Below are positions 55,226 through 64,000 of a stretch of 64,000 nucleotides of DNA, one piece after another (position 1 is the stretch's first letter; every line of letters begins with the position of its first letter). The position numbers and the translations under genes were made by a program. The DNA is from Tridacna crocea (lineage: Eukaryota > Mollusca > Bivalvia > Cardiida > Cardiidae). The notes under the pieces were generated by a model. That model worked only from the letters and a program-made list of their open reading frames with translations. It was not told the origin of the DNA and searched no databases. The DNA is taken from positions 42,610,672 through 42,674,671 of the forward strand of contig OX031063.1 in NCBI GenBank assembly GCA_943736015.1, in the 5' to 3' direction.

Positions 55226-56100
55226 CCATCGTAAACTTTAACTGACTTTTTCATGGTCTAAAGTAGTTTACAATATTTCACCCTTGTTCTCTTTTATGTA
55301 CCTCTTTGCAAACATGAAATACTTCATTCATACTTGTAAACAAGGTATAAAACTGACATTGGCCTATCACGGTAAAATTGTCACTTCATGCATACACCAT
55401 GTCTTTTTATTGTTCTAATCCATTTCTCTGTACGTGTGTTCTCAGTATGGCTGCAATACATGGCAAGTGAAACAAGAAACATGGTAAAAGAAGACAGACA
55501 ATGTAAGAGACACTGGTTCAATACAAGGTAAAATAACTAAAAAGTAACTCCACATGCAGTTGCCTCTTTTTCCTGTTTTTCATTTTGTTGAAAAGTAGTA
55601 TTAGGTTATTAAGTAACTCTTATCAAAACAATAAATTTCTAAACAGCTCATGAAAAGACACCTTCTCTTCAACATATGTTTGCTATGGTATGAACCAATG
55701 CTCTCAGGTATCAATAAGCAACAACAGTGGTTGCTAATAGTGGTTCCATTTTTAGGATGTAACTTTAAATGCCCCGCAGAATAAACATGTACACATTTTT
55801 TACCAATCACGTACAACCATCTATTCATTCTATCAGTACAAAGAAGTAGGGTCAAAGGAAGCCCAGTCAGCGAGGCCAAAAATCTTTGTAATAAATATGG
55901 AGTTCTAATTAGATCTATTCAAAACAATTCATCCACCAATTTGTCTTGTCACTTTTTATGGTCGCTCTCAACATCAAAATTCATTTGTAAAATTGTTTCA
56001 TCATCTTTACTTGAAGTTTTGGAAATAAAAGGATCAAAAGTTGCTTATGCAGTGAGCTAATGGTCTTGATGCATATCCAGACTAGGTGCTTGATGAAAGT
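55226..56100. other. Stretch without recognised features
   Basis: A 92-codon open frame on the minus strand (55601-55879) has no motif I recognise and no clear splice context; coding status unknown. Confidence 0.4.
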
Positions 56101-56315
56101 CACTACATATTTGACTGGTTATCAAAATCATCAAAATTTTGGACCCCCAAAAATGAAAGCAATTTTGCAGACAACATAAGAGATGTGACTTTAAAGCTAA
56201 AATTTATTTTTGAAGGGTAGAAAATACTATGAAAAAGAAAATGCTCATTTTTAGCAATGTCCCCTTTTTCAGAATGTTTTCCAGTCTTCTTGGTTAAGGT
56301 CATTCAAACTTGAGT

Positions 56316-56544
56316 TTAACTCCTTACCAAGCAACATAATTTTAGACTTGTCCAAATTGAAAGCATCTGTAGACAACAAAATAGACATGACTCAAAAATT
56401 GAAACCTGACTTTAGAAGAGTAGAAAACATTGTGGGAAAGGGAGAAAATGCTGGTTACCAGCATTTTCTCCTTTTCCCACAATTTTTTCAGAAGGCTTCT
56501 TCCTTTTGGTCGTAAAAACCAGGGTTTGTTTGGTAAAGGGTTAA
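56316..56544 (-). mobile_element. TTAA-MITE family 1 full copy
   Basis: 221 bp between TTAA sites. A decayed copy precedes it at 56110-56310. Confidence 0.92.
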
Positions 56545-57077
56545 GGTTTTGCAAAAAAATTCAGATTCAGTGATAAAAGAATCTAAACATTTTCTCCCAA
56601 AACAATGTTTTACTTTCAAGCAAGCATACAACCATACAAAACAAGCCAGGGACCCTTAGGGGATTCTACTTTGTTTCAATGAAATAGGATTCAGGATCTT
56701 CTATTTATGGCAAAGGTGCTATCTCATGAAGATCTATATTACTTTATTATTCTATCATTTACTCAGCCAAGGGTTATTTTATGGTACAGTGAACTACTGA
56801 CAAGACAAGACACTTCAAAAGGTGACAACTCGGAGCAATTTCTTACTTTCTCCTCTCTTTTCTTTTGTGTCTATGAGGGACCAAAAATGTATACCAATAA
56901 TTGGCCCAGACAAAAATTTGAACACAGGTAAACATGATCCACAACTGCATATGCATGATTTATTAGAATTATCTCAATAAAAATTTTGAGGTTATGATGA
57001 CATTATCATGTGCAGATGACTGCTGCTGCTGATGATGACAATGACTTTGAAGGATTAAGGCCTCTCTGTGCTCTAGG

Positions 57078-57306
57078 CGCAAGAATATCTGGGTTCAAGT
57101 CCCCAGTTCTTCTTTATATATAGCTCCTTGGTTCTTTTATGTACCGAGCATAAAGCACCAATATACCCAAGACTACCACTGGGTTTCACCTCTAGTTAGG
57201 TGGGAAACATTAAGTGTCTCATAAAGGTCCTGGCAGGGTTGGGTATCAAACCTCAGACCCCAGAACTGATAGTCCAGTGTCTACTACTGTACCAGCTCCA
57301 CCCTTG
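57078..57306 (-). mobile_element. SINE-like repeat with tRNA-derived head
   Basis: The minus strand begins GGTGGAGCTGGTACAGTAGT with a B-box like GAGGTTTGATACCCAACCC, then a body through GGTGGTAGTCTTGGGTATA-type sequence. Single copy in the window, so the class is uncertain. Confidence 0.55.
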
Positions 57307-57482
57307 CAGATGACTGCTGTCATCTTACTGTTGACCTAGGCAAATACTGTGGCAAAAAGAAATTGCTTGTAATAGGCAATTTGTCTTTTTTCCATGTTTT
57401 CATGTTTAACAAGCACATGTTTTCAAAAATTAGCAATTATAAAATATATTTGACCCTGTTCATAAAATTTATGAAATGAGCT

Positions 57483-57712
57483 TTAACTCTTTAATAGACC
57501 ACAAAATTGTAGTCTGGCCAAAATTTAAAGCATTTGCAGATGACAAAATAAATGTGACTGAAAAAAAATAAACTTGGTTTGGGAAGAGTAGAAAGCATTG
57601 TGGGAAAAGGAGAAAATGCTGGTTACCAGCATTTTCTCCTTTTCCCACAATGTTTTCAAAAGGCTTCTTTCTCAGGGTTGTCAAAAGTTGGGATTGTGTG
57701 GTAAGTGGTTAA
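57483..57712 (-). mobile_element. TTAA-MITE family 1 copy
   Basis: TTAA on both sides; hairpin perfect apart from one arm base. Confidence 0.9.
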
Positions 57713-58085
57713 CAGGTAGAGAGTTGAAAATTAAGAAAACAGTGACAAAGCATTTGTGAAAGGGGGGGGGGGGGATTTGTAAAGTTGAAAAGGGATGTAA
57801 CTGTCAATTTCATAGCATATACATTGGTTATGTCCCTTTCAAAATATTAATTTGTTAAAGATAAGCTGACTTATATCTTAAATCAAATACCTATATTGTA
57901 AGTTTATAGTTCTATTTTGGACAGAATTGAGAACGGACGACAAGACAGGAATTTACTTCTGCTGACAATGTAGATCTAGATCAGACTGAAGTCATACTCT
58001 GATGTATACACTGTCATTTAATTTCTGAAATACAGCCTGTTGAGATATTCAGGCTTTCTTCCCCTTTTGGAAACTGTCAACTCTA

Positions 58086-58314
58086 TTAACCCTTTACTCC
58101 ATAGATACTCATTTCTACGCATTGCTTGTAGGAGCCTTTTGAAAATATTGTGGCAAAAGGTGAAATTGCTCGTGATGAGCAATGTCACCTTTTGTCACAA
58201 TGTTTTCTATGCTATCAAAAGGTTTCATATACACGTAGGAAATGGCTTCATCCTTGCTCTTATTTTGGGTCAATTTGAGATATCCTAGAAATGCCTTGTG
58301 GGGTAAAGGGTTAA
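58086..58314 (-). mobile_element. TTAA-MITE family 3 copy (reverse)
   Basis: Starts CCCTTTACTCCATAGATACT and ends GGGGTAAAGGG; hairpin GTGAAATTGCTCGTGATGAG has two mismatches. Confidence 0.88.
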
Positions 58315-58332
58315 TTTAGCACTCTAAGCCTA

Positions 58333-58745
58333 AACTCGTTACCAGATGACAAATCTTTAGACTCTTCCACATTGAAAGCATTGGCAGATGACAAAATTAA
58401 AGTGATTTAAACATTGAAATTTGTTTTGGGAAGGGTAGAAAATATTGAGGGAAAAGGAGAAAATGCTGGTTACTGGCATTGTCTCCGTTTCCCACAATGT
58501 TTTCAAAAGGCTTATTTCACAATCGTGAAAAGCAGGACCAAAAACTGGACCAAATTCAAAGCATTTGCAGACAACAAATTAAATCTTAATCTAATATGAT
58601 GATTTCTGACTTTGACAGGGTAGAAAATATTGTAGGAAGAGGAGAAAATACTGGTTACCAGCATTTTCTCCTTTTTTCACAATATTTTCTATAGCCTTCT
58701 TTCTCAAGGTCGCTAATAGTCGGGATTGTGTGGTAACGAGCTAAA
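58333..58745 (-). mobile_element. Two fused reverse TTAA-MITE family 1 copies
   Basis: The first copy lacks its right terminus and the second its left terminus; the join is near 58545. Confidence 0.72.
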
Positions 58746-59247
58746 CCACCATATAAATTAAATTGACCTTGCAAACTAGAGGCAATAAATCTGAGTACAT
58801 CAGCCAACTTAAATCCAAGATCACACAGCACATTTTGTGCAGTCTAATCTTGATCTACATAATCCCTAATTTTACGATCTAATGTTTTTTTCCAGCAGTT
58901 TTCTAGTTAACAGTAGAATGCCTATAAACCTATTAGAAGCCACTGGTAGGGAAAGGAGTTGATAGAGAGACAGTAGGAGACAAATGACAGATGGATGCTG
59001 CTCCTGATGAATTATGATCCTAATAACTAGTTAGTTTTTGAAAACTTTAGAAGTCTGTTCAATTTTTCCCTCAGAAAATCTTTATCTGTCATCTTAATTA
59101 TCTGCAAAAGCAAACTGGGTCACCTTTTAGTAACTTATCAGTTAAGGGGTTAAAAAAAGGAATATTCCTGTGAAGAATAGAAAGTAAAAAGAAAGTCAAA
59201 TTGTTAAAGGTATAGTATAGATAGGACAAATTCTAATTTTCTTTTTT

Positions 59248-59470
59248 AACCCTTCACCAGATGACAGAATTTTGGACTTCTCTTAATTCAAAGCAATTCC
59301 AGATGAAAAAATACAAGGCAACCCCACAACATTAATTTTTCTTTGAACGGTCAGAAAACATTGTGGGAAAAGGAAGAAATGCTGGTTACCAGCATTTCTC
59401 CCTTTTCCCACCATGTTTTCAAAAGCCTTTTTCCTTAAGGTCACTGAAACTCGGTATTGTGCAATTAAGG
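59248..59470 (-). mobile_element. TTAA-MITE family 1 copy
   Basis: TTAACCCTTCACCAGATGAC start; intact hairpin (GGAAGAAATGCTGGTTACCA and partner); right end decayed. Confidence 0.8.
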
Positions 59471-60012
59471 ACAAATCATAACATTACAACAGTTTGGACA
59501 AAAACACATACATACTTAGCTGATCTTTATCACCTGAAATGCACCACATTTCCCATCATCTTTCCATCAAACCTAAACACATTGAAATTATTTCCATGAA
59601 TCAAAGCAATTCCATCGATATTACAAACACTAAACTGTTGGGCACACTTCACTAGGTGTACTGATTGTCTTAATATTCATATTTTATACTCCTATCACGT
59701 TTAATATATCCATGTTTGTATCCTTGAAAGCCTATGAACCTAATGTGATCTAATTCAGTTTTCTAAAGAGACAGAAAAATCCCATTTGAATAATTAACCC
59801 ACTGCAACGAAAACACAGGTTTTTATTTGCCGTTGCGAAAAAACAAGCTGTGGGGAAATAGTGTGGTTGCTTGAAAAAAGCAATTGCTCCTGTTCTCACA
59901 GTGTACTCCATACAATGAGCAAACAGTATTTCTTTTCCTTTAAATGTTTCTCTTTTTGTGTCACTTTCAATAATTTTCATTTCAGCTCAAAACTAGTCCG
60001 TGAGGTATTGGG

Positions 60013-60475
60013 TTAACCCTTCACCACACATTATCCCAAGTTTAACCCTTTCCCACATGATGACGACTTTTGACGACCCATGGAAAGAAGCCTTTTGAAA
60101 ACATTGTGGGAAAAGGAGAAAATGCTGGTAACCAGCATTTTCTCCTTTTCCCAGAATGTATTCTACCCTAACAATAAACAATTGTGACATTTGAGCCACA
60201 TAGAAATTGTTGTCTGCAAATGCTTTCTGTATGGAGAGGGTTAAGATATTTATGTCTGGTAAACGGTTAACCACCCTAAGAGGGTGTTTAAACACATCAT
60301 GTTAAAAGGAGAAGATGCTTTCAGCCAGCACTTTCTCCTTTTCCCACAATGTTTTCTGCTTTTGAAGAAAAATACTTTGACTCTACCAACATTTAAGTTG
60401 TTGTCTGCATATTCCTCAAGTCTGACAAGTGTGTGAATCTTTTTTTGTGTAGAAAAGAGTTAAAACAGAAAGTAT
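60013..60475 (+). mobile_element. TTAA-MITE family 1 copies, compound
   Basis: A left-end remnant (60013-60041) precedes a forward copy 60042-60243 with an intact hairpin; an end fragment GTCTGGTAAACGGTTAA follows. A further diverged forward copy is at 60265-60475. Confidence 0.75.
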
Positions 60476-60556
60476 GTAAATCAAGATATATACTTGTGGC
60501 TACAAATTTTTCCTTTTTCCCCATACACAATACATTTTCAAAAAACAAGCGTACTA

Positions 60557-61917
60557 CGAGGGGTGTTCGAAAAGTTTCGGGACGATTGCCGTCATTCTTT
60601 TATTTATTAAGATTTTTCAATGATTTTTTCGGTAGTAATAGCTACAACCGTATTCTATAGGTTAATTGAAACAAATATACAAATATATACACCACACGTC
60701 ATGAATGGTCACTATAGCAACGTCAAGTCGACGTGAGCGGGGCACCTTGACGTTACTTCACAAAATATCTTCTTTTTAATAGCAAGTATAGATCACAATA
60801 AGTACTCCTGTATGTTTTTTAATTGTGTGTGACAAAAGTATTCACCTGCAGGGTACCCCGTCTACTACCTGCAATCAAAAGCTTCAGTGAGTCGCCGGCA
60901 GTATGGCTTTCCTAAAACAGCACAGGGAAAGAGGGGCCAGGTTCTCGGTATTCATTATTACGACCGATTTAACTTGGATTGGTTTGTATGATCCACAGAC
61001 CAAGCAAGACAGTTCTGTGTGGAAAAAACCCTAATTCACCCTCACCTACAAAAGCAATGGTGAAACGTTTTATTTCATTAAAATGAGCGGAGTTATTGTC
61101 TGCCACACACTACCGATTGGGAAGACAGTCACAGCACAGTATTAGTCGGACGTAAAGTTTTTTTAACTAAATTGTACATAAAATGATATTCTAATTTTAT
61201 ATGATGACACAGAATTGGTTGGTGAAAGCAGTAATTTATAGACATCTGTTTTGCATGTATATAGATGCATAGGTTGAACCGTAAGCTCGTTTCAGGTGCA
61301 CTGACATGAGTTGATCAGGGCTGTATAGGAGAAACAAACAAACAAACAAAAAAAAAAAACCGGCGCATTTTACTTTCATCACAAAAACGCCACACCTTAT
61401 ACTTCATCAACTACCAAGAAAGTACCTGCTGATAGATAGAGTAACACTATTGAGCACCCACCATACTCCTCTGACTCGATCCCTGTAAATTTTGGCCATT
61501 CAGCACTATCAAGCGTTACTGACGCGGTCACTGTTTTGACGACGTCGATGATCTTCCCCGCGTAGTCGGGGAATGTATAAGGAACATTCCACCATCAAAC
61601 TTCAAAAACTGTTTTAATTCGTGCGTACATAGGCATCAGAGGTGCATTGAGCACACACTGGAGTATTTTGAATAACCATAACTATTCCAGACACTTGTAA
61701 AGACAAACCTTTTATTCGGTGCATCAAGGTGCCCCGCTCACGTCGACTTGACGTTGCTATGGTGACAATAAATCATGCGTTTCGTGTATCTTCCTTTATT
61801 TGTTTCAACCAACTTATAAAATATGGTTGTAACTATCATTATCGAAAAACTCATTAAAAAATATCAAAATATAGAAGAACGGCGGCACTTGTCCCGAAAC
61901 TTTTCGAACACCCCTCG
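60557..61917 (+). mobile_element. Mariner-type DNA transposon, decayed, with about 200-bp inverted ends
   Basis: Flanked by TA (60555-60556, 61918-61919). The outer termini CGAGGGGTGTTCGAAAAGTT and its complement are perfect for about 26 bp. Beyond these, inverted similarity continues for about 200 bp per side, ending in a nearly invariant inner block (60713-60750 and 61724-61762) containing AACGTCAAGTCGACGTGAGC. A broken mariner transposase lies between. Confidence 0.9.
60903..61675 (+). pseudogene. Mariner transposase remnant
   Basis: 60903-61165 is one frame with stops at 61032 and 61143. It contains LTWIGLYDPQTKQDSSVWKK and MSGVIVCHTLPIGKTVTAQY, which match the central mariner domain around the second catalytic Asp (usually GDETW, here TDLTW). 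Around 61452-61470 HPPYSSD appears, followed in another frame by PCKFWPFS, where the third catalytic Asp of PCDFW would lie. A stop at 61520 and then FDDVDDL..., FKNCFNSCVHRHQRCIEHTL and EYFE with a TAA at 61673 form the usual C-terminus. The N-terminal DNA-binding part was not recognised. With frameshifts, stops and lost acidic residues it cannot be active. Confidence 0.85.
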
Positions 61918-62593
61918 TACATTTGATACAAAAACTACAATTTTGGTCATTATCAAAAATATTACTAGACAAGATAATTATGAAATTCCCAAAATTTCAG
62001 AGGTTGATTTGACAATATAAATTATAAACTTGAGATAGTTATTATCAATGGTTTGAAAAGTCAATATGTGATAGTCCTTCATCAGAACTCAAAATTTAAG
62101 ACAAACCCAAAGTAAATTAAGCATCCATTTTGACAATATAAAAATATGTTGTGTACCAAATTAAAGAATTTATTTTTGAAACTGTAGAAAATATAGTGGA
62201 AAATAAATGGTGAAATAAGTTTAATAACCTGCATTTTTTTTCTTTTTCCTAAAATGTTTTAAAGACCTTACTATCTTGCGAGCTGTAAAAGTGTGGGATT
62301 GTTTGGCAAAGGCATAAAGTCATTACTCATTAGAAACAACTTTGTGCAACTCTGCATTTGATTTATCTTTAAAAACTTTGTCCCACCTACTTCCTAATGC
62401 AGGTGTTATAAAAATAGTAGAAAAAGGAGAAATTGCTCCATTATTGCCAGGCAAGTGAAAACTACTTTTTATATACAATGGAAAAGACTGAAATTATTAC
62501 CTTTTTGAGAGGCACGGACTAGACATACACTGGTCAGTATAGATCTACCCAAGATCAGATTCCAGATTATAATTCTGGGCAATCTGATTTTAA
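61918..62593. repeat. Decayed MITE DNA
   Basis: A hairpin trace near 62185-62265 and the end GTTTGGCAAAGGCATAAAG suggest an old family 1 copy; nothing else is recognised. Confidence 0.5.
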
Positions 62594-62710
62594 TCCTTTA
62601 CCAAACGATAAGATTTTAGACTTGTCTGAATTAAAAGCATTTGCAGACGACAAAATAAACGTTACTCAAGTATTAAAAATTGACTTTAGAAGAGTAGGAA
62701 ACATTGTGGG
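62594..62710 (-). mobile_element. TTAA-MITE family 1, left part, cut by the next element
   Basis: Reads TTAATCCTTTACCAAACGAT through GAAACATTGTGGGAAAAGTAG and stops inside the first hairpin arm where the tandem-core element begins. Confidence 0.8.
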
Positions 62711-64000
62711 AAAAGTAGACAAGAGGGCCATGATGGCCCTGAAATCGCTCACCTGAGTTTATTGACCAAACATGCACCATCTAGTTTCCCAGTGACCTAG
62801 TTTTTTATCAGACATTACCCATCATCAAACACTTTTGAGATATCAATAAGACAAACATTCTGGCCAAGTTTCATGAGTATTGGACTGAAAATGTGGCCTC
62901 TACAGTGTACAAAAGGTTTTTCTAAGATTTCATCAAGTGACCTAGTTTTGGACCCGACAATTACCCATTATCAAACTCTTTTGAGACATCACCAAAACAA
63001 ACATTCTGACCAAGTCTGAAGAATATCAGGCAGAAAATGTAGCCTCTAGAGTGTACACAAGGTTTTTCTAATATTTGACCCATTGACCTAGTTTTTGACT
63101 CCACATGACCCATTTTCAATCTCATTCAAGGTATCACCAGGACAAATATTATGAACAAGTTTTAGGAGTATCAGACTGAAAATGTGTCCTCCAGAGCATA
63201 CAAAAGGTGTTTATAACATTTGACCTATTGACCCAGTTTTTGACCCAACATGACCCATTTTCAAACTCATCCAAGATATTATAAAGGCAAACATTCTGAC
63301 TAATTTTCAAGAGTGTTGGACTGAAAATGTGGCATCCAGAGCATATACAAGGTTTTTCTAAGATTTGACCTGGTGACCTAGTTTTTAACCCCCAATGACC
63401 CATTTTCAAACCTGTCTGAGATATCATCAAGACAAACATTCTGACCAACTTACAAGAGTTTCGGACTGAAAATGTGGCCTTTAGAGCCTACAAAAGGTTT
63501 TTCTAACATTTGACCTAGTGACCTAGTTTTTGACCCCACATGACCCATTTTCGAACTCGTCCGAGATATCATCCAGACAAACATCCTGACCAACTTTCAT
63601 GAGTATCCATCTGGAAATGTGGCCTCTAGAGCGTACAAAAGGTTTTTCTAAGATTTGACCTGGTGACCTAGTTTTTGACCCCAAGTGACCCATTTTCGAA
63701 CTCGTCCGAGATATCATCCAGACAAACATCCTGACTAACTTTCATGAGTATCCGACTGAAAATGTGGCCTCTAGAGCGTACAGAAGGTTTTTCTAAGATT
63801 TGACCTGGTGACCTAGTTTTTGACCCCACGTGACCCATTTTCGAACTCGTCCGAGATATCATCCAGACAAACATCCTGACCAACTTTCATGAGTATCCGA
63901 CTGAAAATGTGGCCTCTAGAGCGTACAGAAGGTTTTTCTAAGATTTGACCTGGTGACCTAGTTTTTGACCCCACGTGACCCATTTTCGAACTCGTCCGAG
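62711..64000 (+). mobile_element. Pearl-like tandem-core element, left end and array (runs off window)
   Basis: Left end CAAGAGGGCCATGATGGCCC then TGAAATCGCTCACCTGA, as at 7588. It is followed by nine monomers of about 145 bp anchored by GTGACCTAGTTTTTGACCCC near 62797, 62938, 63082, 63228, 63374, 63519, 63664, 63809 and 63954. The monomers after about 63500 are nearly identical; earlier ones diverge. The right end lies beyond the window. Confidence 0.85.

Noticed and set aside
61397-61594. 66-codon minus-strand open frame inside the mariner, first suspected to be a captured host exon
   Set aside because: The plus strand of the same DNA encodes recognisable mariner transposase segments (HPPYS, FWPFS, FDDVDDL), so the minus frame is its shadow.
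112-62710. CRISPR-like array of palindromic repeats
   Set aside because: Spacing is irregular, both orientations occur, whole 221-bp units are mobile with TTAA duplications, and the DNA is plainly eukaryotic.
63149-63883. Repeated minus-strand open frames reading VWMISRTSSKMGH and similar
   Set aside because: They follow the 145-bp tandem monomer, whose length is not a multiple of three; the frames shift between units and are repeat shadows.

Overview
This is eukaryotic DNA, AT-rich, with short spliced exons separated by long repeat-packed introns. The repeats (tandem-core 'pearl'-like elements with a GAGGGCC..GGCCCT left end, tRNA-derived SINEs, many hairpin MITEs) and the divergence of the one recognisable protein suggest a marine invertebrate, most likely a bivalve mollusc. 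That placement is an inference; no species name is claimed.

Gene content. One gene is supported. It runs on the minus strand from 24323 down to 842 and leaves the window at the left edge. Ten coding exons join in one uninterrupted frame of 873 full codons. They encode the SAM domain, a long serine-rich linker with an LD-type motif, the complete RhoGAP domain with its arginine finger, and the lead-in to a START domain. This is the DLC1/STARD13/STARD8 (crossveinless-c) family of Rho GTPase-activating proteins. The START exons lie beyond position 1. The first coding exon, 5' UTR and promoter were not found; they lie upstream (coordinates above 24323), inside or outside the window.

Repeats. The dominant feature of the window is one miniature element, here TTAA-MITE family 1. 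A full copy is 221 bp between two TTAA sites, has CCCTTTACC-like ends and carries a central self-complementary hairpin with arms of about 31 bp. More than 60 copies or fragments lie in both orientations, in every larger intron and across the region upstream of the gene. Copies nested in older copies and in a SINE show the TTAA duplication directly, which points to piggyBac-type transposition. A sister family (family 3) has the same ends and layout but a different hairpin core; intermediates exist.

Other elements are: a tandem-core pearl-like element at 7588-9270; a second one with the same left end and a different core from 62711 past the right edge; a decayed mariner with roughly 200-bp inverted ends at 60557-61917; at least three tRNA-derived SINE families; a second MITE family with GAGCTCCAGAT-type ends; and several near-perfect palindromes, two of them flanked by short direct repeats.

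Layout: 1-24323 gene body with repeats; 24324-60556 repeat-rich DNA with no recognised exon (long first intron or intergenic); 60557-61917 mariner; 61918-62710 MITE debris; 62711-64000 tandem-core element.
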